Under the pieces are notes generated by a model, which saw only the letters and a list, made by a program, of their open reading frames with translations, ran no database searches and was not told the origin of the DNA. A program made the position numbers and the translations under genes. 64,000 bases of DNA from Brevibacillus reuszeri. Lineage in GTDB: Bacteria > Bacillota > Bacilli > Brevibacillales > Brevibacillaceae. Location: assembly GCF_001187725.1 (NCBI RefSeq), contig NZ_LGIQ01000017.1:1-64000 (forward strand). Reading direction: 5' to 3'. Below, piece by piece: positions 25,214 through 32,165 of the stretch (the first letter of the stretch is position 1; each line of letters starts with the position of its first letter).

Positions 25214-25242
25214 ATTATATAGGCTAGTGAATCGATGTTCAA
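25214..25242 (-). promoter_or_regulatory. Sigma-A promoter of the nine-gene peptide operon
   Basis: Minus-strand -35 TTGAAC (25237-25242), 17-bp spacer and a perfect -10 TATAAT (25214-25219), about 75 bp before the M81 gene start. Confidence 0.75.
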
Positions 25243-25404
25243 CTGTTAATTCGTGAACGTTGTTTAATTTTTCTGAACTTATTTGTAAAAAAACATAAAA
25301 ATAGCTAGTGTGGATACTACTTGAAAGAAAAATCGTATTATGGCGAAAAATGTTACTTTTTGAATCAAGAAAACGCGTGTGCTGATCCAATTTTTTCTAC
25401 TAAG

Positions 25405-25434
25405 CAAAAAACCCTTCCTGTTTTGAGGAAGGGT
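25405..25434 (-). terminator. Rho-independent terminator of codY
   Basis: A 9-bp stem (25411-25419 with 25426-25434) with a 6-nt loop, followed on the minus strand by a T run (25405-25410). Confidence 0.85.
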
Positions 25435-25456
25435 GGGCGGTGCTGCTATGTTATTA

Positions 25457-26233
25457 TTATGAGGTTTTCCATTTTGCCAGCTCGGATGGGAACTTTTCGT
25501 TTAGTACCTTGATGTATGTACCCTTCATACCAAGTGAACGCGACTCCAGCACTCCAGCACTTGCCAGCTTGCGCAATGCGTTAACGATTACAGAGCGAGT
25601 AAGCCCTGCCTGATCTGCCAGTTGGCTTGCTACGAGCAGGCCTTCGCGGGCATCGAGCTGCTCCATAATTTTTTCGATCGCAATCTGCTCACTGTATGAC
25701 AGGGAAGAGAGCGCAATTTTTGCAAAGGTTTTGTCACGCACTTCGTTTTCGATTTGCTCTGTACGTTGACGGACAATTTTCATTCCAATCACAGTAGCAC
25801 CGATTTCGCCCAAGATCAAATCTTCTGTTTCAAATTGACCATAAGCTCTCAGAAGTACAAGCGTTCCAAGACGGCTGCCTCCTGCATTAATCGGGACGAT
25901 AGTCGTCATCAATTGCGGGAACAGGGAGCTGAGTTCTTTTGGAACCAGACTGTACGGGCTTTGAATCGGTTCGTTTGCTAATGTTTGCGTGACTTCCAGC
26001 AGTTTTTGATGTACGCCTGCCTGAAGCTGGCTGGATGGGCGGCCTTCCTCATTCAAGGCAATTTCCTGATTCATGCCGCTGCCAAGAATTGAGCCATCCG
26101 CTGTGATGATGTACACGTTCGCTGCAATAACTTCCGACAAGAGCTTGGCGAGATCCTGATAACCGACTCCGCTACCTCCCATTGTCTTTTGCAGCATCAC
26201 ATTAATTTTTCTTGTTTTTTCCAGTAAATTCAT
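25457..26233 (-). CDS. codY: GTP-sensing global transcriptional regulator CodY
   Basis: CodY (258 residues) represses nutrient-scavenging genes when GTP and branched-chain amino acids are plentiful. The N-terminal GAF-like domain begins MNLLEKTRKINVMLQK. The C-terminal winged helix contains EGLLVASQLADQAGLTRSVI and the nearly invariant LRKLASAGVLESRSLGMKGTYIKVLN. I chose the second ATG of an ATGATG pair (26233), which gives the canonical MNLLEK start; GGAGG lies 8 nt upstream. The first ATG is equally possible. Usually codY follows xerC-hslV-hslU; here it stands alone between the peptide operon and spo0M. It could be a relocated or second copy. Confidence 0.93.
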   Translation of the reverse strand: MNLLEKTRKINVMLQKTMGGSGVGYQDLAKLLSEVIAANVYIITADGSILGSGMNQEIALNEEGRPSSQLQAGVHQKLLEVTQTLANEPIQSPYSLVPKELSSLFPQLMTTIVPINAGGSRLGTLVLLRAYGQFETEDLILGEIGATVIGMKIVRQRTEQIENEVRDKTFAKIALSSLSYSEQIAIEKIMEQLDAREGLLVASQLADQAGLTRSVIVNALRKLASAGVLESRSLGMKGTYIKVLNEKFPSELAKWKTS

Positions 26234-26513
26234 CATAATTTCCTCCTTGAGATTCTTCATGCTCACAGTATTGTCAGAAAAATCCAGCCCTATACATGCA
26301 AATCGAAAAATTAGAAAGACACCTCATACACTTTTCATCTGGCGAGAGAAAAAGCACGGATGCGAGATGAGTCTGTCTTAGTCGTTTTGCAAAATGGGTG
26401 AATGCCCGGACACAAAAGCGAGCATCCGCAACTATCATGTAGGGAAAGATCCAAAGTCGCGGGTTAGGAAGATCGTCGGTGTTGACGACTGACAACCGAA
26501 GCAAGCCACATAG

Positions 26514-26553
26514 AGAAAGGCTGCTAGAGCATCTTGTCTCAGGCAGCCTTTCT
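26514..26553 (-). terminator. Terminator-like hairpin after spo0M
   Basis: A perfect 11-bp stem (26514-26524 with 26543-26553) just after the spo0M stop. The following T tract on the minus strand is weak. The remaining stretch to codY (26267-26513) should hold the codY promoter; I see no convincing -35/-10 pair. Confidence 0.6.
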
Positions 26554-26559
26554 ATGACT

Positions 26560-27336
26560 TTATCGAATTTGCTTGTGAATGAGCTGTTCGATTGCGTTTG
26601 CGATAACGGGAAGGGGTTTGTTCAGATCTGCGTCATACAGTCTGAAACGCACAAATCGTTCGTCTAAATTAAATGCTTCTTCCAACCCGCCAAAGAAGCC
26701 GCGCGCTCTTTTATCCAGCTCTAGAAAAACTTCCAATTCTCCCTCACGCAAATAAAAGATAGCTTCCAGCTCTTCCAGTTGTTTGCGAAGTGGTCCGGTC
26801 GGACGGAATTCAAATTCTTGTACAAACGGATAGTTCCGTCCTAAATAACGATTATATTCACAATCTACCTTATATAGCTGAAACCCAAGGGATTGAATCG
26901 CATCCAGCACTTTCGCCATCAACGGATGCGGTCGTACCTCGATAAAGTCAGAGTCACCGGGATCAATTGCATTTTTAATATCTAATCCTGTTCGAAGATA
27001 AACAGGCTGACGTCCCATTGTCAGTGGAGTCTCATACGGGAGCTGGAAAGAAAACGGAAGGACCTTGCTCTCTTTTGGCTGCAAGGAAATGCTCTCCGTT
27101 AAACGATATTTTACTAATGTACATTCTTCCTTCCCCTTCTTATCGTTGACTTCACGCTCGTAATGAGTAACTACATACATGTAAATCTCGTCGATCTCCT
27201 GGGCCACGTCACCACCTGTGATGTGCACCTCACCTTTTACCACATCACCAGGGATGAGGGATTCTTGCTCCAGTCGTGCGTCAACCTGCGACGATCCAAT
27301 CCCTATACTGGCCAACAACTTTTTGAACATCGACAT
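26560..27336 (-). CDS. spo0M: Sporulation-control protein Spo0M
   Basis: A 258-residue cytoplasmic protein of the Spo0M/arrestin-like fold, which affects the phosphorelay and early sporulation in B. subtilis. The N-terminus MFKKLLASIGIGSSQVDARLEQESLIPGD and the beta-rich middle with LPFSFQLPYETP and VYLRTGLDIKNAIDPGD are typical. The C-terminal part (FFGGLEEAFNLDERFVRFRL) is also in family style. Two ATG codons two apart (27336 and 27330) are possible; GAGGAG lies about 11 nt before the first. It lies downstream of ytrI on the same strand, separated by 50 bp. Confidence 0.88.
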   Translation of the reverse strand: MSMFKKLLASIGIGSSQVDARLEQESLIPGDVVKGEVHITGGDVAQEIDEIYMYVVTHYEREVNDKKGKEECTLVKYRLTESISLQPKESKVLPFSFQLPYETPLTMGRQPVYLRTGLDIKNAIDPGDSDFIEVRPHPLMAKVLDAIQSLGFQLYKVDCEYNRYLGRNYPFVQEFEFRPTGPLRKQLEELEAIFYLREGELEVFLELDKRARGFFGGLEEAFNLDERFVRFRLYDADLNKPLPVIANAIEQLIHKQIR

Positions 27337-27386
27337 CTACTCGCTTTCTCCTCGATTGTGAATACCATAGGTCACACTAGGCGTAC

Positions 27387-27926
27387 TCATGTAGAAATAT
27401 ACGAGTCGATAAAAAGAAAGTTTCGTGCTACCTTCTTCATCACATCTTCTTTTTTGACTTCAGCTGTAACAAATACGTACAAGGTTTGGCTGATGACGAC
27501 TGTCTTGATTCTGACCTCTACCATTGTGCCATCCGAGAGCACGTATTCGCGGCGGCGCAGCATTTCATGCAGGACCTGATGAACGTAGGCAACCTGCTCT
27601 ACTTTTTTACCCTTGAGCGATGCCATGTCTTTCTCCACACGATCTACTACCTGGACCTCTATCGTGGGATGAAGCTTTTGTTCTCCTGCAAGGACAGATG
27701 CCCGAACCTCTTCGATTACCGTGTCCTGCTTTTTGCGATACACACGCTGATTTTCTTTTAAAGACTGGATCTCTTCATACAGCTTTTTATTTTGCAATTC
27801 GAGGCTCTTTTTGACCAGCATCATTTCTTCCATCTCTCGTCCGTATAGCATCAAAACCGTCGTCGACCCCAGCATGATACCAATGAGCAATAGAGCTACA
27901 TACCTTTTCCAGAGGACCACGATCAT
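27387..27926 (-). CDS. ytrI: Sporulation membrane protein YtrI
   Basis: A 179-residue single-pass membrane protein. One N-terminal helix (VVLWKRYVALLLIGIMLGSTTVLML) is followed by a coiled coil (about 35-70; EEMMLVKKSLELQNKKLYEEIQ) and a globular C-terminal domain of about 100 residues. The ATG at 27926 overlaps the ytrH stop as ATGA; this coupling and the membrane/coiled-coil layout match the B. subtilis ytrH-ytrI pair, which is made in the mother cell and needed for efficient sporulation. Sequence identity to YtrI is my recollection only. The role in the spore envelope is not defined. Confidence 0.7.
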   Translation of the reverse strand: MIVVLWKRYVALLLIGIMLGSTTVLMLYGREMEEMMLVKKSLELQNKKLYEEIQSLKENQRVYRKKQDTVIEEVRASVLAGEQKLHPTIEVQVVDRVEKDMASLKGKKVEQVAYVHQVLHEMLRRREYVLSDGTMVEVRIKTVVISQTLYVFVTAEVKKEDVMKKVARNFLFIDSYIST

Positions 27927-28234
27927 GAACGCACCTGTACCAGCCACTGCACACAAATCGTACCGATATGGGCACCCAGAAAGGCAACAACAATCATCGC
28001 CAGCTGTTTCACTACCGGCGAGAAGTTTCCGATCAGGATTTTTTCAATTTGCAGGAACGAATCAAACGATCCACCCAGTGCTCCGACTATGCCAAAGATT
28101 TTCAGCTGATCAGCAAGTAGTTCCATAGACAAAAGCGGCGGCTTGTGGGTCAAAAAAGCACCGATCCCCCCGCAGAGAGCCCCCCCAACTACGATGCCAT
28201 AAGCAACAAAGAACGTCAGAATGACCTGTGCCAT
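27923..28234 (-). CDS. ytrH: Sporulation membrane protein YtrH
   Basis: A 103-residue protein with about three hydrophobic segments: VILTFFVAYGIVVGGALCGGIGAF, LKIFGIVGALGGSFDSF and VKQLAMIVVAFLGAHIGTICVQ. This matches the small YtrH family of spore formers. I chose the ATG at 28234 because GAGAGGATGG lies 8 nt upstream; the two earlier in-frame starts overlap that site. The stop overlaps ytrI as ATGA. The gene is the first of the ytrH-ytrI pair; spo0M follows on the same strand. Confidence 0.83.
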   Translation of the reverse strand: MAQVILTFFVAYGIVVGGALCGGIGAFLTHKPPLLSMELLADQLKIFGIVGALGGSFDSFLQIEKILIGNFSPVVKQLAMIVVAFLGAHIGTICVQWLVQVRS

Positions 28235-28332
28235 GTTGGAATCCATCCTCTCGACCAAGCAACATATGCTTTATCCCTACGCGGCTTGTCTCGAATTTAT
28301 GATGGTTACATCCTTTGTCTCGGACGTAAAAA

Positions 28333-28366
28333 ACAAAAAACGGCATGCTATATTCCACGCATGCCG
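28333..28366 (-). terminator. Rho-independent terminator
   Basis: A perfect 8-bp stem CGGCATGC / GCATGCCG (28341-28348 with 28359-28366), followed on the minus strand by T6 and more T-rich sequence. It ends the small-gene cluster to its right. Confidence 0.82.
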
Positions 28367-28373
28367 CTCCCTG

Positions 28374-28598
28374 TTACTTCCTTCTCCTTGCAATTCTTCC
28401 TAACCTTTTTTGAATCCGGGGAGAATTCATCACCATGAGATCCATAAACAAATTAACCATTTTCGGGTTTCGAAGCATTTGTTGGAATACTTCCGGATTT
28501 TCGCTAAACCATTGCTCGTTTGCCTTTATCCAGGCTTTAAATGCATCATTTGACTTGTAATAGTTGTTTAAGCGACGAACAGGCCGATCAGCACCCAT
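28374..28598 (-). CDS. Small basic protein of unknown function
   Basis: A 74-residue basic protein, MGADRPVRRLNNYYKSNDAF at the start and IQKRLGRIARRRK at the end. The middle repeats the sense of NPEVFQQMLRNPKMVNLFMDLM, with amphipathic helices. I do not recognise a family. Two starts are possible: ATG 28598 with AAGGGAT 11 nt upstream, or ATG 28607, which overlaps the stop of the tiny upstream gene as ATGA and would be translationally coupled. It ends at a strong terminator and lies next to sporulation genes, so a sporulation role is conceivable but unproven. Confidence 0.65.
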   Translation of the reverse strand: MGADRPVRRLNNYYKSNDAFKAWIKANEQWFSENPEVFQQMLRNPKMVNLFMDLMVMNSPRIQKRLGRIARRRK

Positions 28599-28603
28599 TT
28601 TAA

Positions 28604-28705
28604 TCATATCCCTTCGTCAAAGAATATGGAGAGGAGAAAGATGATCACAATGATCCAGATCACCACTTCAAAGCCATCTTGGTTGAAAAAACCAAAGCTC
28701 TTCAT
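28604..28705 (-). CDS. 33-residue single-pass membrane miniprotein
   Basis: ATG at 28705 opens a 33-codon ORF: MKSFGFFNQDGFE, then a hydrophobic helix VVIWIIVIIFLLSIFF, then DEGI. AAGGGGGG lies 7 nt upstream, one of the strongest ribosome sites here. The stop overlaps the next gene's possible ATG as ATGA, and its own ATG overlaps the stop of an 18-codon ORF. The helix and strong translation signal make it a credible small membrane protein, like the many short proteins made in sporulating bacilli. No family is recognised. Confidence 0.6.
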   Translation of the reverse strand: MKSFGFFNQDGFEVVIWIIVIIFLLSIFFDEGI

Positions 28706-28758
28706 GTCTGATCCCCCCTTCCCCATGCCTCAAGCCGTGCATCTGGCATATCGCCCAT
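28702..28758 (-). CDS. Possible 18-residue leader peptide
   Basis: ATG at 28758 with GGGAAGGG upstream opens MGDMPDARLEAWGRGDQT and stops as ATGA over the start of the 33-residue gene. It could be a translational leader coupling expression to the two small genes below. So short an ORF can occur by chance. Confidence 0.3.
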   Translation of the reverse strand: MGDMPDARLEAWGRGDQT

Positions 28759-28854
28759 GATTCCCTTCCCTATTGGTATATGTGGCAGGATTTAAGATGG
28801 ATTGGACACTAGCCTGCTTGCCTCTGATTTTGTGTATTTACCTAATGGCTGGCA

Positions 28855-29763
28855 TCAAGACAGCCTATCTCGCTCTTTTGCAGGCACAAAATGATCGCGA
28901 ATCTCTGTCAAAAACGACTGAACGGCAGGCGCCAAATAGCGGTTTTTCATAAACGTCAAATAAACGGTTCTCTCCAGTGCTTCCGAATCAATCGTTTTGC
29001 GAACAACAGACGCATCATTTAGCTCACCCAAGTAATTTTCGGGGATGATCGTAATACCCAGGTTTTCTTTGACTAAAGTCAAGGCTGTCTCGAACCGCTC
29101 GATTTCAAACTTTATATTCGGAGAGGCATTCTCCAGCAAAAACGCTTGTAAAATATCCGCTCTGGTCTGAAAGCCTTCTGTACTAATAATAAAAGGCTCC
29201 TGCTCCAAATCTTTTAAGCGGATCGATTCTCGCTCAGCAAGCGGGTGGTCCTTGTGCAGGACGAGTACCAGTCGCTCATGGTATAAAGGGATCGTTTCGA
29301 TATCTTCTTCGTCAATGTACTGGTTGGTTACGAGCAGATGCGTATGATATTTTCGCAACGATTCTTTTACCGCCCTTCCCCCCAATACCTCGATCAGCTT
29401 GATATTGATCATCGGAAAATGCTCCTGGTACTTGCGGATCACCTTTGGAATCCAATACTTTACAGACTCGATAATGCCAACAATCAGCTCCCCACTGCCT
29501 GTCAGCTTTACCTCCTCCATTTCTTTTTTCAACATGTTCATATTCGACAGAACCAGCAGCGATTTCTCATACAAGATTTTACCAGCGTCTGTCAGTTCAA
29601 TTCTTCTCGTATTTCTTTCCAGCAGCGGCGAGCCAACCTCGCGCTCTAAATTTTTGATCGCATTGCTTAATGAGGGCTGTGATATATGTAGTTTTTGCGC
29701 GGCTTTCGAGTAGCTCAACTGATCGCAAACCGTCACAAAATAATGCAGCTGTTTAATATCCAC
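28855..29763 (-). CDS. LysR-family transcriptional regulator
   Basis: A 302-residue LysR regulator. The N-terminal winged helix (MDIKQLHYFVTVCDQLSYSKA, recognition helix LHISQPSLSNAIKNLE) is followed by the periplasmic-binding-like effector domain. I chose the GTG at 29763, with GGAGGG 9 nt upstream, since this gives the invariant DIKQLHYF start; the longer frame extends 121 codons into sequence without homology. It is divergent from hutG-gltS and the shared region holds LysR-type boxes, so it probably activates that operon. Formiminoglutamate, glutamate or histidine products are candidate effectors. Confidence 0.88.
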   Translation of the reverse strand: MDIKQLHYFVTVCDQLSYSKAAQKLHISQPSLSNAIKNLEREVGSPLLERNTRRIELTDAGKILYEKSLLVLSNMNMLKKEMEEVKLTGSGELIVGIIESVKYWIPKVIRKYQEHFPMINIKLIEVLGGRAVKESLRKYHTHLLVTNQYIDEEDIETIPLYHERLVLVLHKDHPLAERESIRLKDLEQEPFIISTEGFQTRADILQAFLLENASPNIKFEIERFETALTLVKENLGITIIPENYLGELNDASVVRKTIDSEALERTVYLTFMKNRYLAPAVQSFLTEIRDHFVPAKERDRLS

Positions 29764-29784
29764 GCAAGTGTTTCCCTCCGATTT

Positions 29785-29799
29785 ATAGCATGAAGCTAT
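29785..29799. promoter_or_regulatory. LysR-type binding box (ATAGC-N5-GCTAT)
   Basis: An interrupted palindrome with the T-N11-A pattern lies between the LysR gene and hutG, near the LysR start as expected for autoregulation. The hutG side has a -10 TATAAT (29844-29849) with a poor -35 (TAGAAA), which fits a promoter needing an activator. Confidence 0.5.
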
Positions 29800-29894
29800 T
29801 AATTTATTTGAATTATATATTAGAAATAATAAGTTAGCCATTATATAATCAGAAAACAAACCATACTTTAAAAATTTTAGAAAGGGTGAAAAAA

Positions 29895-30872
29895 TTGCCT
29901 GCAAATGTATCAGCTGATGTTTGGACCGGACGAACTGATCATACACAGAGACGAAGCAGCTTTCGCTACCATCAAATCGTAGAAAACATAGAACTGGAAC
30001 AATTGACGAAATATCATGCCCCGACCTGTGCCATTGTTGGATATGAGTGCGAAGAAGGCGTTCGCCGCAATCAAGGCAGATTAGGCGCAGCAAAAGCTCC
30101 AAACGCAATTCGGCAAGCGCTTGCAAGCCTTCCTTGGAAGCTTGCAGAACAGCAGCAGTTGATCGACGTAGGTAACGTGAGCTGCCTGGATGACGCGCTC
30201 GAAAAAGCCCAGGAAGAATTGGGGCAAGCTGTCGCCACCCTCTTCTCCAAATCTGTGACGCCGATTATTTTAGGCGGCGGGCATGAAACCTTGTATGGAC
30301 ATTATATAGGGGTTCGCGCCCACATCGGGAAAGACGCGACACTCGGTATTATTAATATTGACGCTCACTTCGATTTGCGATCCTATGAAACACAGCCTTC
30401 ATCAGGCACGATGTTCAGGCAAATACTAGAGCAAGATCATAACAGCCATTATTTTGTGCTCGGAATCCAGCGTTTTGGCAACACGCAGGAGCTTTTTGAC
30501 AAAGCGGACGAGCTCGGTGTCCGCTATGTGTACGAAGAAGACATGAGCGATGCGAGAATGTCAGAGATCGCTTCTGAATTAAACGAATTCATCGAAAGAC
30601 ATGATTACGTCATGCTTACCCTTTGTACGGATGTGCTAAATGCAGCGTTTGCACCCGGGGTCAGTGCCCCGTCTCCTTTTGGTTTAAGCCCGGCGACAGT
30701 CCGCAGCTTGATCCGTACAGTTGCCGCTCATAAGAAAACGCTTTCTTTTGACATATGCGAAGTCAATCCTGTTTTAGATGAGAACGGAAGAACGGTAAAG
30801 TTAGGTGCTTACTTGACGAATGAAGCCATCATGGGATTTTTAGGAGGATACAGCGATGACACTAGCACTTAA
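29895..30872 (+). CDS. hutG: Formimidoylglutamase (arginase family)
   Basis: A 325-residue arginase-family enzyme that hydrolyses N-formimidoyl-L-glutamate to L-glutamate and formamide, the last step of one route of histidine breakdown. Manganese-ligand motifs are GGGHETLYG, NIDAHFDLRSYE and LCTDVLNAAFAPG (the DxD-type third motif), and SFDICEVNP follows. The order and substrate residues match HutG rather than agmatinase. The start is best taken as TTG 29895, with AAAGGGTG about 6 nt upstream; the GTG at 29886 lies inside that site. It overlaps gltS by 17 bp, so its product glutamate and the glutamate carrier are made together. No hutH/U/I genes are near. Confidence 0.9.
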   Translation: MPANVSADVWTGRTDHTQRRSSFRYHQIVENIELEQLTKYHAPTCAIVGYECEEGVRRNQGRLGAAKAPNAIRQALASLPWKLAEQQQLIDVGNVSCLDDALEKAQEELGQAVATLFSKSVTPIILGGGHETLYGHYIGVRAHIGKDATLGIINIDAHFDLRSYETQPSSGTMFRQILEQDHNSHYFVLGIQRFGNTQELFDKADELGVRYVYEEDMSDARMSEIASELNEFIERHDYVMLTLCTDVLNAAFAPGVSAPSPFGLSPATVRSLIRTVAAHKKTLSFDICEVNPVLDENGRTVKLGAYLTNEAIMGFLGGYSDDTST

Positions 30873-32043
30873 TCAAGTCACTACCATCTTTTTGGCCGTT
30901 GCCCTTTTAGTCTTAGGCACTCTAATTGTACGGAAAGCAGGATTTCTGCAAAAGTTTTGTATTCCGGCACCCGTTGTCGGCGGTCTCTTGTTTGCCATTA
31001 TTGCTACGATCCTCAAGTCGACTGGTCTTGTAGAGATTTCATTGGATACATCCCTGCAAAGCTTGTTCATGCTCACCTTCTTCACAACAGTCGGTCTTGG
31101 GGCCAGCTTTAAGCTCATTAAATTAGGCGGCAAGCTCCTCGTCATCTACTGGATTGCCTGTGGATTCTTGGCTTTGGCCCAAAACGTGATCGGTGTCTCC
31201 ATGGCCTCCTTGTTCAACATCCACCCATTAATCGGTATGATGGCTGGTGCCGTTTCCATGGAAGGCGGACATGGTGCTGCCGGGGCATTTGGACAGACAC
31301 TTGAAGACATGGGGATTCAATCTGCGCTGTCCGTCGGGATTGCGGCTGCTACCTTTGGCTTGGTAGCAGGTGGCTTGGTTGGCGGACCAACTGTGAAATA
31401 TTTGATTTCCAAATACAATCTAAAGCCAACTGAAACAGAAGAGGTCGTACAAAACGTCGAGGAAAATGTGCAACCGATTACTTCCAACACGTTCTTTACA
31501 CAGGTTCTGCTTATTACCTTCTGTATGGCAGTCGGAACGTACTTGGGTGGTCTGTTCTCGGACGCAACAGGCTTTGTCCTTCCGGGCTATGTTGGAGCTA
31601 TGTTTGTAGCGGTTATCGCCCGCAATATCGTTGATAAAGTCAATCCGAATGCGATCGATATGAAGAGTATTAACCTGATCAGTGACGTGACCCTTGGAAT
31701 CTTCCTCTCCATGGCCCTTATGAGCATCAAGCTGTGGGAGGTTGCCGACCTTGCCCTTCCAATGCTGGTCATCGTATTCGTTCAAGTCGTCTTCATCGTG
31801 TTGTTTGGTGCCTTCGTGTTGTTCCGCCTGCTTGGCAAAAACTACGATGCTGCTGTCATGGTCGCTGGATTTACTGGTCACGGCCTCGGTGCAACACCGA
31901 ATGCGATGGCAAATATGGCTGCTGTGACCGAGCGCTTTGGACCGTCGCGAAAAGCGTACCTGGTTGTTCCAATCGTGGGAGCCTTTTTGATTGATGTGTT
32001 TGCCATGCCAATCATTATTACCACCATTAACTTGTTTAAATAA
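30856..32043 (+). CDS. gltS: Sodium/glutamate symporter GltS
   Basis: A 395-residue carrier with ten or more membrane helices. ESS-family signatures are FFTTVGLGASFKLIK near residue 75, GAVSMEGGHGAAGAFG near 130 and the mirrored GFTGHGLGATPNAMANM near 340. A hydrophilic loop (TETEEVVQNVEENVQP) separates the two halves. It imports glutamate with sodium. GGAGG lies 7 nt before the ATG, inside the end of hutG. The pair HutG plus GltS under a LysR regulator suggests a small regulon for glutamate and formiminoglutamate; a role of GltS in exchanging or importing the formimino compound is possible but unproven. Confidence 0.92.
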   Translation: MTLALNQVTTIFLAVALLVLGTLIVRKAGFLQKFCIPAPVVGGLLFAIIATILKSTGLVEISLDTSLQSLFMLTFFTTVGLGASFKLIKLGGKLLVIYWIACGFLALAQNVIGVSMASLFNIHPLIGMMAGAVSMEGGHGAAGAFGQTLEDMGIQSALSVGIAAATFGLVAGGLVGGPTVKYLISKYNLKPTETEEVVQNVEENVQPITSNTFFTQVLLITFCMAVGTYLGGLFSDATGFVLPGYVGAMFVAVIARNIVDKVNPNAIDMKSINLISDVTLGIFLSMALMSIKLWEVADLALPMLVIVFVQVVFIVLFGAFVLFRLLGKNYDAAVMVAGFTGHGLGATPNAMANMAAVTERFGPSRKAYLVVPIVGAFLIDVFAMPIIITTINLFK

Positions 32044-32058
32044 GCATAGAGCCCCTCG

Positions 32059-32098
32059 TCCCTTCATCTGGATTCGTTCCGGTTGAAGGGATTTTTTT
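32059..32098 (+). terminator. Rho-independent terminator of hutG-gltS
   Basis: An 8-bp stem TCCCTTCA / TGAAGGGA (32059-32066 with 32084-32091), extended by GG/CC, then a run of seven T. Confidence 0.85.
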
Positions 32099-32165
32099 GC
32101 CCTCATCACCTCATACTAACCTGGAAACGCTGGAAGTGGTCAGAACGCTTTTGAAGGAGTCGATT

